Below, piece after piece: positions 29,479 to 39,600 of a stretch of 64,000 nucleotides of DNA (position 1 is the stretch's first letter; each line of letters begins with the position of its first letter). Source of the stretch: Mesostigma viride (taxonomy: Eukaryota > Streptophyta > Mesostigmatophyceae > Mesostigmatales > Mesostigmataceae); the NCBI GenBank assembly GCA_009746045.1, contig RPFO01000123.1, positions 1,902,213 to 1,966,212 of the forward strand. Direction: 5' to 3'. Under the pieces are notes generated by a model. That model did no database searches. It worked only from the letters and a program-made list of their open reading frames with translations, and was not told the DNA's origin. A program made the position numbers and the translations under genes.

Positions 29479-29871
29479 ATGAGTCAACGTCGTGTTTTTA
29501 CTGCGCCTTCCCATTCATCTAGTGATAATAGTTTAGCTAAGTATTACGTAGTTATTACCCCTCAATGGTCAGCCATTTTCCTCTCTTGGTCAGATGCTAG
29601 GAAGATAGTGCAAAATCGTACATATAATGTAATTAGGTATAAGAAATTTGTTACCTTCGAGGAAGCTCAACAATTCCTTATAGACCATAGCGTATCAGAT
29701 CTAGGCCTACACGTACGTTCTACTCCTCATGGTCGCCCTCCTGTAGAAGCTCTAGATTTTGCTACCCCTCCTTCGTCTCCCCCTAAGAGGGCTGCATCCT
29801 CATCTAGCTTAGATACTCCTCTCACCTTAGAATTCGGTTCCCTATCCATTACTGTTGTTAAAAAGGATTGA
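29479..29871 (+). CDS. RNase H1 hybrid-binding / viroplasmin-like small protein (130 aa)
   Basis: ATG 29479. Residues about 20-68 fit the RNase H1 N-terminal RNA/DNA-hybrid-binding fold (the domain also called viroplasmin or caulimovirus VI type): AKYYVVITPQW, then FLSWSDARKIV, then YKKFVTFEEAQQFL. The aromatic residues and the closing YKKF-TFEEA-FL pattern are the family signature. The C-terminal half is Ser/Pro-rich and probably disordered. It is a separate ORF before gag, with no RNase H catalytic domain attached. A role in binding or protecting RNA/DNA hybrids during reverse transcription is an inference. Confidence 0.7.
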   Translation: MSQRRVFTAPSHSSSDNSLAKYYVVITPQWSAIFLSWSDARKIVQNRTYNVIRYKKFVTFEEAQQFLIDHSVSDLGLHVRSTPHGRPPVEALDFATPPSSPPKRAASSSSLDTPLTLEFGSLSITVVKKD

Positions 29872-29965
29872 TTTAAATTGTTTCCTTCTTTTAAGCCATT
29901 AAAATCTTTTCCTTTTCTTTCCTTGCCTTATATTAGGCCTTGTCCTTTATCCTTGTTGCTTTCAG

Positions 29966-29995
29966 TTAGATTTTTGATCATTTACTTAAACAAAA
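29966..29995 (+). other. 3' splice-site candidate before chromovirus gag
   Basis: TCCTTGTTGCTTTCAG ends at 29965, a good pyrimidine tract plus AG, 30 bases before the gag ATG (29996). Together with the donor at 29469 it would remove the small hybrid-binding ORF and bring gag close to the leader. Confidence 0.5.
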
Positions 29996-31753
29996 ATGGA
30001 TCCAGTGGGTGGTAACATGTCGCCTATACCTACCAATACTCCTACTATGAGTAATAATAATAATAATAATAACAACCATAACAACAATCGTGGTAACCGA
30101 CGGGACTCACTTGAAACGGTGCACCATCTCACTCCTCAAGGTAATCTTCGTGCCTCACCTCCTTCTCCTCTTGCTGATGGTCGCCGTCGTCCCTCACTTA
30201 CCCCTCCTACCTATGAACAACGTCAACGTATGCAAGTCAGATTTAGTGATGACCCTTCCCTTACCCTGAACCAGGCCCCTGCCCCTCCTGCAACCTTGGC
30301 TCAACCCTCCAGCAGGTCCTCACTAACTAACAATGTTTTTAGGCCTCCTTCCCACCCTGTGCCTTCCATGCCTGCTCTTAACACGGGTCGTGCCTCTGCC
30401 CCTGTCGGTCCTTCTGGGCGCCCTAGTGCAGTTCCCTTTTACCCACCTGCTTCCTGGTCCTACCCTGAGACGGCCTATGAGGCAGCCCAGGTCCCTACCC
30501 GTGTGGCTGATTTAGAAGTTAATAGTGATTTCAGCACCATGCCCTTAGATGACAGAAATTATGATCATTTTGCCTATTCCTCTCTTCGTGAGCAATATAC
30601 TGTCCCCTTCTCTTATGGGCACCAGCCTGAAACGGTGGCCCCTTCTAGACCCCTACCCAAGACTTTTCCTCTTCCTTCCTTCTATCCCGCTTATGTAGCA
30701 GTGGAAGATAGTGGCCCTATGGGAAAAACTGACTCTTCTAATCCCCCTAAGCCCCCTGCTCTTCCCCTCTTTGCTAACCTTCCCAAGCTGGATGTCAAGT
30801 CTACCCCTCAACAGTTTTTCACCTTTATTATGTTGCTTACCCAGAACACGGAGTCGTGGCAGAATCATAATAGATGGCGTCTTTCTGATGCTGTATTAGT
30901 TCCTCACTATCTTACAACCTGTATTACTCCTGAGCTTGCTAACCTCATTCAGTGTGAGTCTTTGGCCTCTCATGCCTACCCTAACTCTGTAGCAGAATTG
31001 TTTAAGCGTTTAGAGAACCATTTAGTCCCTCCTGATTCAGATTGGCAGGATAGATTAGCCTTTGGTACCTTGCAGCAGGGTACTAAATCATTTAAGGAGT
31101 ATATGAAAGAGTTTGATGCTCAGATGGTACGAATTAGGGATTTGTCGGGTGCAGAAGTACGTGCTCGCTTCCTCCAAGGCCTCAGTAGACCCTTATTACG
31201 TGAAGTCAAGCGCCAGTTCTCTGCCTACCGTTTTACTGATCTGCCCCTCAAGCATGTGCGCCAGCATCTCTTGCGTGTAGCAGATTTCTTCACCACCCCT
31301 TCTCTTCCTACCCGTTCCCGTATTAATAATATTATCCTTACCCCTGAGGAGGAGAACTCCTATGTAGAAGAATTAGATATCTGTGTTACTGACCTTTCAG
31401 CCCTTGATGTCTCTCATATCACATGCTATCATTGTAAGGAAGTAGGTCATCTTAAACGTGAGTGCCCCAAGTTCCTTTCGGGTGCTCCCCCTCATCCCGA
31501 CGCTCGCCCTCCTCGTACCCCTCAGCGTGCTCCTATTCGTCCTACTTCAGGACGCATTCCTTCAGCTACCCCTAGTAGGCTGAATGCTGTGCAGACAGGA
31601 TCCCCAGGGTTCCCCTATGATAATCAGGCTCCCGCACCCTCTTCGCTCCCTCGTGACCCTCCAGCAGTGGCTTTTTCGCCAGGGTCTTCTTCGGGGTTAG
31701 TTCCTATGGATTTGGGGGGGAGGGGGAACAGTAGGCCTGTCAGCCGGGGGTAA
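29996..31753 (+). CDS. Chromovirus Gag (585 aa)
   Basis: ATG 29996. The N-terminus is Asn-rich (a run of 8 Asn), followed by about 200 Pro/Ser-rich residues. The capsid region runs from about 260 to 450 (LFANLPKLDVKSTPQQFF, LVPPDSDWQDRLAFGTLQQG, ARFLQGLSRPLLREVKRQF). One CCHC knuckle, CYHCKEVGHLKREC, lies at about 476-489. The C-terminus is Pro/Arg-rich and stops at TAA 31751-31753. The frame is intact. Pol lies in the +1 frame, with a G-rich run (31714-31727) shortly before the stop. Confidence 0.9.
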   Translation: MDPVGGNMSPIPTNTPTMSNNNNNNNNHNNNRGNRRDSLETVHHLTPQGNLRASPPSPLADGRRRPSLTPPTYEQRQRMQVRFSDDPSLTLNQAPAPPATLAQPSSRSSLTNNVFRPPSHPVPSMPALNTGRASAPVGPSGRPSAVPFYPPASWSYPETAYEAAQVPTRVADLEVNSDFSTMPLDDRNYDHFAYSSLREQYTVPFSYGHQPETVAPSRPLPKTFPLPSFYPAYVAVEDSGPMGKTDSSNPPKPPALPLFANLPKLDVKSTPQQFFTFIMLLTQNTESWQNHNRWRLSDAVLVPHYLTTCITPELANLIQCESLASHAYPNSVAELFKRLENHLVPPDSDWQDRLAFGTLQQGTKSFKEYMKEFDAQMVRIRDLSGAEVRARFLQGLSRPLLREVKRQFSAYRFTDLPLKHVRQHLLRVADFFTTPSLPTRSRINNIILTPEEENSYVEELDICVTDLSALDVSHITCYHCKEVGHLKRECPKFLSGAPPHPDARPPRTPQRAPIRPTSGRIPSATPSRLNAVQTGSPGFPYDNQAPAPSSLPRDPPAVAFSPGSSSGLVPMDLGGRGNSRPVSRG

Positions 31754-32371
31754 CCTGGACAGGTCCTTAGATAGTACCCCAGATAAAAATTTTTGCCTGC
31801 CTGTTTTTATAACCTCTGTAGGAGCTGAATCTTCCCTACCACTACGTGTGCGTCCTCTTATGTTCTTGAATGGTGGTTTAACCGTCCCTCACACTGTTGT
31901 AGACCCTTCTTGCATGCTGATGAACTCTTGAATGTCTCTGTGTTGGTAGATAGCGGTGCGGCTAGCTCCTTTGTGAGCGAGGCCCTAGTTAGGCGTTTAG
32001 GACTAGTCCCTACCCCTCACACCAAACCCGTTACTGTTCATTATGCTGATGGTCGCACCAGTCATTCCCCGGGTACGGTGTCCCTTCCCATGGTTATACA
32101 AGGACGTACTGTCAACCTGACGGCCACTATAGGCCCTATCACTACCGCTGATGTATTACTAGGATTAGATTGGCACCAGGATAATAAGATTACTATTAAT
32201 TATGATACCATGGTCATTTGGTTTCCAGATAGCTCTTACTGGGTACCTGAACGTCATTATAGATTGGAAAATTTATCCTTGGTAGATATTACTCCTCCTA
32301 CACCTGTTGATCCTCCTGTAAGACCTATACCTGAAGTATTAATGTCAATGATGAGTTGCGTTCTGAACTAA
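31754..32371 (+). pseudogene. Chromovirus protease region (frameshifted)
   Basis: The frame +1 to gag is open from before the gag stop to about 31927 (SLPLRVRPLMFLNGG). Then a shift leads to 31910-32371 with LVDSGAASSFV (canonical DSG), YADGRTSH and DVLLGLDW, a normal Gypsy retropepsin. The break near 31900-31927 lies just upstream of the active site. This intact DSGA contrasts with the DT(Q/N/K) of elements A-D in the same window. Confidence 0.8.
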
Positions 32372-34227
32372 AGGAATATGGATATTTATTATGTATGTTC
32401 CTTCAGTTAGAAGTACAGGAGATACCTATCACTAATAATAGTGTGGATATAGATGTAAATACAGTGGATACAATAGGAGTGGGATTTACTGAAAATGAAA
32501 TAGTAAGATACATGGCTGTGATAGATTCCTCAAAAGTATTTGAAGAAAAGACTCCTTCTTATCCTCCTCCTCGTTCTGTTTTACACCGTGTAGTTATCAA
32601 GGACGGTGCAGTTCCTACGCACTCTCCGATGTATAGAATGGGCCCTACCGAGTTAAAGGAACTAAAACAGATTTTAGTGTCATTATTAGAAGCAGGATTG
32701 ATAGAGCCTAGTAACTCCCCCTACTCAGCTGGTGTCCTGTTAGTTCCTAAGCCAAATGGCAAGTTTCGCCTAGTTACTGATTATAGGAAGTTGAATGATA
32801 TTACTGTGAAGTCTAAATACCCTCTACCTCGTATTGATGATATATTTAATAAGGTTAAAGGTTCCACTTGTTTCACAGTACTGGATTGTGCGGATGGTTT
32901 TTGGCAGTTGCGGATAGCTCCTGAGGATTGCCATAAAACCGCCTTTGCTACCCCTTTTGGTCATTACCAGTTTAGAGTAGCGGCTATGGGACTCTGTAAC
33001 TCGCCTGCCTCTTTTCAAATGTTAATGAATGAAGTGCTTAGACCTGTTATGGGAAATTCTCATCTTCCTCAGGTGTCCTCTGATCTAAAGGATCCTTCCT
33101 TCTCCTCTGTTTCTTTATCTGAGCATGACCGTTCTTGTGCTCAAGCTTACTTAGATGATATTCTTATTTACTCTCCTGATTTTGAAACGCACCTACGTGA
33201 TTTAAAGAAAGTATTAGAAATAATGGCTGAAAATTCTTTGTGGGCGCGCCGTGCTAAAGTGCGTTCGGGTAGGAGTGTCCCATTTTTAGGGCACGTTCTG
33301 TCAGATGCCGGGGTCGCTACCGACCCGGATAAAACTAAGTCAATTCAGGAATGGCCTACTCCTACCGACGTTAAAGGTGTACGTAGTTTCCTAGGAATTG
33401 CTTCTTACTATAGGCGTTTTATCCCGCGTTTCGCAACTATAGCAGCCCCTATTAATCATTTATTAAAGAAGGATATCCCCTTTGTTTGGAGTAGTGAATG
33501 TCAGTCGGCTTTTCAGTGCCTAAAATCCCTACTCCTTTCCCCTCCTGTACTCATCCTACCGGATACTACTAAACCCTTTGTTGTGGCTACAGATGCTAGT
33601 AAAGTAGCTATAGGTGGTGTCCTTCTCCAGGATCAGGGTCAGGGCTTACAGCCAATTGAGTATATCTCTAGGACAATGCTCCCTGCGGAGCGTAACTATC
33701 CCGTACACCAGCAGGAACTCTTAGCTGTGGTGTATTGTTGCCACGCGTGGCAGCACTTCCTTAAAGGTGCTCAATTTGATGTCTGCCTGAATGAACCCTG
33801 TGAGCTAGATCCTTATAGGTTAGTTATCCAAACGGATCATCGTCCCCTTACCCATCTTCTCTCCCAACCCAACCTTACCCCTCGGCAAGCGCGCTGGATG
33901 GAATTTTTAGCACAGTTTTCCCCTTTTAAACTTCAGTATGTCAAGGGTGTAGATAACATAGTACCAGATGCACTCTCTCGTCGTGCAGACTATTCCTTCT
34001 TCGAGGACCTTGATGTTCTCAATACTACTCTAGTTCCTACTACTATGGGTGTAACCCCTTATGGTGAACTACCTGATGATGAATCCTATGCCTACCTCTT
34101 TCATACAGCTGTTCGCATGCCTGATCTCCTTTCTCACGTAGGACTCTCTCTCCCGTGTGAGGCCCTTCCCGTGGCCTCGGTGGGGGGGAGGGGAAAAATA
34201 AAATTTCTATACCGCTTAGCCATATAG
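32356..34227 (+). CDS. Chromovirus reverse transcriptase and RNase H (623-residue frame)
   Basis: RT motifs in order: LLEAGLIEPSNSPYSAGVLLV, FRLVTDYRKLN, TCFTVLDCADGFWQLRI (motif A), FRVAAMGLCNSPASFQ (motif B), AQAYLDDILIYS (catalytic YLDD, about residue 265), VPFLGHVLS and SFLGIASYYRRFI. RNase H: FVVATDASKVAIGG, QQELLAVV, IQTDHRPLTHLL, VDNIVPDALSR. About 35 residues are inserted between motifs B and C (SSDLKDPSFSSVSLSEHD). The frame starts by frameshift from protease and ends soon after a G-run at 34182. Confidence 0.92.
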   Translation: MRSELKEYGYLLCMFLQLEVQEIPITNNSVDIDVNTVDTIGVGFTENEIVRYMAVIDSSKVFEEKTPSYPPPRSVLHRVVIKDGAVPTHSPMYRMGPTELKELKQILVSLLEAGLIEPSNSPYSAGVLLVPKPNGKFRLVTDYRKLNDITVKSKYPLPRIDDIFNKVKGSTCFTVLDCADGFWQLRIAPEDCHKTAFATPFGHYQFRVAAMGLCNSPASFQMLMNEVLRPVMGNSHLPQVSSDLKDPSFSSVSLSEHDRSCAQAYLDDILIYSPDFETHLRDLKKVLEIMAENSLWARRAKVRSGRSVPFLGHVLSDAGVATDPDKTKSIQEWPTPTDVKGVRSFLGIASYYRRFIPRFATIAAPINHLLKKDIPFVWSSECQSAFQCLKSLLLSPPVLILPDTTKPFVVATDASKVAIGGVLLQDQGQGLQPIEYISRTMLPAERNYPVHQQELLAVVYCCHAWQHFLKGAQFDVCLNEPCELDPYRLVIQTDHRPLTHLLSQPNLTPRQARWMEFLAQFSPFKLQYVKGVDNIVPDALSRRADYSFFEDLDVLNTTLVPTTMGVTPYGELPDDESYAYLFHTAVRMPDLLSHVGLSLPCEALPVASVGGRGKIKFLYRLAI

Positions 34228-34237
34228 CGACTAGGTC

Positions 34238-35621
34238 AGGAAAGTCTTATGAAAACGTAGTCCCTCTAGGACCTCCCCTTCTCTTTGGCAAGGCGGTAGG
34301 AGATCTCTTTAAACCTGTTCTGGATACTTCTGTAGCGATGCCTACCTCTGATCTTGAACGCCTTATTAGTAGATTTACGGCCACTGAGCCGGAAGCATTA
34401 GCTGCCATTGCTGCACATCCCCAACAATTAGGCAAGCACCCTTGTAAATTTGTAGGTGGGTTTTTATATGTGCAGATAGCAGATTCTCCCCCTCAATGGC
34501 GCCTGTATGTCCCTCCTATCTGTCGCTCCTCCTTGCTCTTTGAGTTGCATGACTTAGCTGCTCATCAGGGTGGTAAACGGGTACGGGACCTAGTAGCCCG
34601 CTCTTATTACTGGCCTTCCCTTTATAAGGATGTAGATGAGTATGTTAGAACTTGTCAATCTTGCCAGGAAATGAAACCCAATAATGTAGGACAGATAGCA
34701 GAACCTAGGACCTTGCCTGACCCCATCATGCCTTGGGATTCTATCATGATGGATTTTGTAGGACCTTTTAGAAAGAATGATAGGGGCAATGCCCAAATCC
34801 TTGTGTTCATAGATCGTTTTACTCGTATGTGCCATCTTGTGCCGTGTCCTTTAGAACTCACCGCACGTGATTGCGCACGCCTATACCTCAATAATGTATA
34901 TAGATATCATGGATTGAGTAGGCAGTTTATTAGTGATAAGGATAAATTATTTACCTCAGATTTTTGGCAGCAGTTTTTCGCTGCCATCGGTACCAAGGTT
35001 ACCTACGGTACTGCCTACCACTCCTCCTCCTCTCATTTAGTAGAGCGTCTTAATAGAGTAGTAGAAGAAGCGCTTAGGCACTATGTTAATGGCTCGGGTA
35101 GTGATTGGGAGGATTATTTATGTTTGGTAGAGTTCTCCCTCAACAATTGTCCCCAAGCTGCGCATGGATATACGCCCTTCTTCTTAGATACTGGTAGACA
35201 GCCCCTTACCCCTACCTCTCTCTTAGCTAGTCCTCTACGGGACAAGGATGATGTGTCCCGAGATACCGTAGAAGGTGTACAGTCCTTACTAGATAGAATG
35301 AAAACTGCTCATGACCACGCGATCTCAGGGTACCAAAAAGCTCAGGCTAAGTACCTTGCTAGGTTGCGTGCCTCCTTAGATAGACGAGCACCTGAGATAG
35401 AAATAGGAGATCTAGTATTAGTAGAAGGCCCCCGTGTTGGCCGTTTTGCTCATAAGTTTGAAGCAGAACTGAAGGTCAAACTTAGGCCCGCCTTCTTAGG
35501 ACCCTTCCATGTGTTGTCTAGGGTAGGAAATTTCTTATATAAAGTCGATATCCCTACCTCCTGGCAAACGCATTCAAACACCTTCCATAGGAGCCAGCTT
35601 AAACTGTACCATCCTAGCTAG
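34238..35621 (+). CDS. Chromovirus integrase (GPY/F type)
   Basis: This frame follows RT by a shift; 34338 is an internal ATG, not a start. HHCC finger: HDLAAHQGG ... CQSC. Catalytic core: first Asp in IMMDFVGPF, second in QFISDKDKLF, Glu in HLVERLNRV, with the standard D-x35-E spacing. The usual HPQTDGQ stretch before the Glu is replaced by HSSSSH. The GPY/F module is LGPFHVLSRVGNFLYKVD. Stop at 35619-35621, with the chromodomain in a different frame downstream. Confidence 0.9.
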
Positions 35622-35658
35622 TACGTTCGCTGGCAGGGAGTTAGCGCCTGCCCCTTTA

Positions 35659-35822
35659 GAGCATAACCCTGACACTGGGGAAGTAGAAGACGAAGTAGAA
35701 AGCATCGTGGCCCATAGAGATATCAAAAAGGGCCGCGGTACCCAGCGTCAGTATAAAGTGAAGTGGATGTATGCTCGTAGTGAAGTAGATAAGGTTTGGT
35801 ATACGGAGAGTGAGCTAGATGG
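35659..35822 (+). pseudogene. Chromovirus chromodomain, interrupted by element A
   Basis: Reads VESIVAHRDIKKG ... YKVKWMYA ... VWYTESELDG, the chromodomain pattern of an aromatic cage and beta strands. Element A enters right after the Gly codon within GATGG. The remaining codons lie at 43493-43542 and supply the C-terminal helix (CSRLLQEYKTLHKL, then a stop). A chromodomain would steer integration towards modified histone H3. Confidence 0.85.
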
Positions 35823-36295
35823 AGTTAGAATGCGGTGGGATATATTGCTTGAGAACACTGTAGGCTGTGAGCAATGAATTGCTTGGTTCATTAGAAAATA
35901 GGTTTACCCTTTATCAACGTTCCTCTCACCGGCTGCGCCGCCAGTGACCGTTGGGTGCAGACCGTTGGCCCGAGGCCGCACGATGACAGGTAGCTGTCTA
36001 GTCGCTGCATCGTGCGATCACAGATCAATGCACGCTGCAGTACGGTCCCTATCTAGGATACTCTAGTACCGTCCAATGACAGGACACTACGTATACTGGG
36101 TACTGACATCTGTCACGTACCTCAGTACCCAAAGTACCTATCTAGGGAAACGTATGCGACTCGACTAGCATTCCTATCTGCATAGCCCACGTGGTATTTA
36201 TATTCACATACCAACGTAGGTTTACAAGGTTTATTCATACGTTGTATTCACAATGCCTTTGAGACTTAGTCTACAGCAAAGCATGGAGACTAACT
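35823..36295 (-). repeat. Element A 3' LTR
   Basis: 473 bp. It differs from the other LTR at about three positions (near 35853, 36002 and a two-base indel near 36023). In the sense direction it is preceded by an A/T-rich tract ending ...AATACTGG. The chance reading of its first bases as chromodomain sequence is an artefact of insertion. Confidence 0.9.
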
Positions 36296-36669
36296 CCAGT
36301 ATTGTTTTATTATTTATTTCTTAATGCAGGTCTGCACCCCCAACATTATTGTTATTGTTTTTAAGTTGATTAGGGGTACAAAAGAGACATGGCTGGTTGA
36401 GCCAGGTTGGTTACAGCTGGCTGTTCTGGCCAGGTGTTATATTGCACATTAAATAAGGTGTACACAGCTGGCTGGTTTGGCCAGTTACTGAAGCACACAT
36501 TAAGTAAATGGATACAAAGCTTGTGTCCTCAAGCTGCAAATGGATACAAATCTGACCTAGCCAGCACTCACACCCCACAACGAATGTGTTGAATTTTATG
36601 GCGCCCAGCAGCTATCGCTGTGGTAAGGGGGTGTGGTGGTTGTGTACTGTGCTATGGCCAGTCATTTAT
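36296..36669 (-). other. Element A 3' UTR
   Basis: Non-coding. It is also present in element A3 (about 46990-47189 and 49137-49318). It has repeated words based on CCAGCCAGCTG and GGCCA, and AATAAATAATAAAA just before the LTR. Confidence 0.75.
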
Positions 36670-39600
36670 TCAAACACTGACTCTGATATCATAGGGGTTC
36701 ATGTTCTGAAAGAGGAGCTGGTACTGTTGGCCAGCAGCATCCCGCAGCTTCGTGAGAGCGTCTGCTGGGTTGTCCTCATCATCCACATGAGTCCAGCTGG
36801 AAAAATAGGTGGCCTCCTGTTTGAGGATCACCCAATCCAAGTCAGTGTGGACAGCAGCAGAGACAGATTTCTTGGTTAGAAAGCTGATCACAGATTGGCT
36901 GTCAGTATAGAGATGTGAGATGACATTGCATGTGCTGCCTGCCTGGGTTTGTAGCCAGGTGAGCATGTGCTGCAGGGAACGAGCATGCAATGCAGCAGAC
37001 ACCACAGCACGACATTCAGCTGAGTTGCTGCTGCCAGGTTTTCTGCGGTGTAGCCTGCTGTACCAGGAAGTGAGGGACATGTAATCTGACCTGTTGGTGA
37101 GAAAAAACAGCCCTGATTCCCGTGCCCCCATCTGATTGATTGTTCTGCTCTCCATGGAGCTGTCCATGACACATTGGATGTGGATGTCTTCCATCAGATT
37201 CAGGCCATGGAGGATGAGGGGGGGACAGTCATTGACCAACTTCCTGATGTGACTGCATTTGATCTTGACTAGAACATCATGGGTGACCCTGCTGATGACA
37301 GCTAAGGGAGCCCCACAGATGGCTGACCACCACCCCAGTTTGCCCTGAACAGTGGCACACATATGTAAGGGGAGGTAGTTGTCCTGCAGCAGATCTAGAC
37401 AATCTTGGATATATTCTGCAGGAGGGGAGAGAGAGCAGACCCACTGATCTGGCTGCCTATGCAGCTGCAACATGATGCCACAGAACTGGATGGGGGTTGT
37501 GCTCAATTCCACCTGTTTGCCAATCTCATATGATTCCTGGACCTGCTGAATAAAGGTTTCCACCTCAGCTCTAGGCCCACAAATGAGTTGGTCATCTCCA
37601 TGCCACACAAAGAACAGCAGTCCAGAGGGGGTGGGTACAACAAAAAAGCATGGGTCCAGGTCATCATACGTGGCCTTGAGCTTTTTGAATACTTCCTCTG
37701 CTGAGTCTCTGAAAATTTTTGGGGCACTGACAAGCCCTTCCACCCCAATGTTGATGATAAGGTGGGGCTCATCAATATAAGGTTTCCACACAGCTGGGGT
37801 GTCTACCACGTACACCTTCCCTTTCCACACAGATTCAGCCTTTTCTGGGTCCCCCCTGAGGAAGGCCCTTTTAATATCAGTGGCTTTGCAGACATAGTCT
37901 TGGCCTGCATTGAGGTTGTGGAGGAAGAGGGAGAGCATGATCCTGAGTGAGGTTTGTTGCAGCCCAGGTGTGTATGTTTCCCCTTTTGGCAGTGTGGATG
38001 TCCCCTTTAATTCTGTGACACATGGTCTGGCATGGAAGATTGGGGAGCCCACTTTTTGTGGTTTTTGTTTGAGAACAAATTTTAATCTGAGCTTTTTGGC
38101 TCCCTCTGGCACGTCCCATGAAGGGGTGACAGGCGGTTTGTATTGAGGGTTTTTGGGGTTGGGCAGGACCCATTCCTGCCTGGCTTGGTGGACAATGGCC
38201 ATCAGCCACTTGGTAAACCCTTTTTGTGTTTTGCATTCTTGTATGACGTGGGAGATTTGGTGGGGTGAGTGCATGGCTATGTCCCACTTACCCAGCCCAA
38301 AGGCTGAGGGATGGAGGAACTGGCTGTGCACTAACTTGTCCAGATCAGGGATCTCCCCTGGTGCATACTGAGTGTTGACTGCCTTGATGACAGCATCCAT
38401 ACCAGGGACAATACTGGAGAGAGGGATTTTAAAGTGGTCCAGAGGAACTGCACCCACCCCTGTGACACTGAGCTCATTAGCTGAGATAAGCACCCCAGGA
38501 TAGGATACAAAAGGTTCCCCCAACAAGGTGTTACCAGAGTACCCCTCCACCACCTGGAAGGGTGTCTGAATACCAAGTATAGGGAGCATCACTTGTCCCA
38601 CTACATCCAGTGAGCTTTGGCCTGAGAAATCCTGCACCCGTGCCCAAAATGAAGGTGCAATCTCAAGACCAGGGATGGCTTGTGCACTGATCACACTGAC
38701 CTGTGCCTGAGTGTCTATTGCCAGGGTCCAGGGGTCCTGACTAGTGCACACAGCTGAGACTTTTGCCAACCCTGCGGCCACAGCAGCTTGTTGCTTATGT
38801 GACCTGTGTAATGCTTGCAAGGCGACTGCCAATCTTGACCTCAGAGCGGGAGGGTTGGCAGACAATTTGGTGCCTTGGGGCTGAGCTAATGCTTCCAACC
38901 CAGCTACCTCGTGCCTGGTTAAGCAATCCCCAGGTTGTGAAGTGGGCCTGGCTTCACTGAGGGTGGAAGTGTTCACAGAGGGTGCTGTGGTGCTGTCAAC
39001 AGCAGTAATTGGTGGCTCAGAGCTACTGCTGGGCATGCTGGAGTTGCCAGATAGAAGTAGTGAGTCCATGCTTAAAGACTCTTCCCCAGGCACGTCTGCC
39101 ATGGGAGAATAATACTTCTTAATTCTATGACAGCTCACCCTGTGACGCTTCCCATTGATATTGTGCTTGACCTCCACGGTCTTGCTGTTTTTGGTAAATC
39201 CACGGATGGTAACTGGACCTAGCCAAGTTCCAACCTTACCAAAGCTGTTTTCCTTGTAATAGAGAACTTGATCACCTTTTTGGAATACTGGCCTGGAATG
39301 GGTTTTATCTTTTTCTGCCAGTTTTGCTGAGGTTTGTGCACGTGCAGTGTTGTACAGTGCTATCACCTCTGGGGGATATACACCTGCCTGCAGGCCTGCT
39401 GGGATTACTTCACCCCACGTGGCATGCAAGACAGGTCTCATGTTTAGGGTTGTGCACATTTCATGACACCAGAGTGCCCTGTCACAATAGACCCCTGAAG
39501 TAGCATCCTTGGAAGGATTTTTGGCTAGTAGGGTTTTGACAGATCTGATGGTTCTTTCAATGACCCCCTGACCCTCATGATCTTCCAGCCCAGCAATCTC

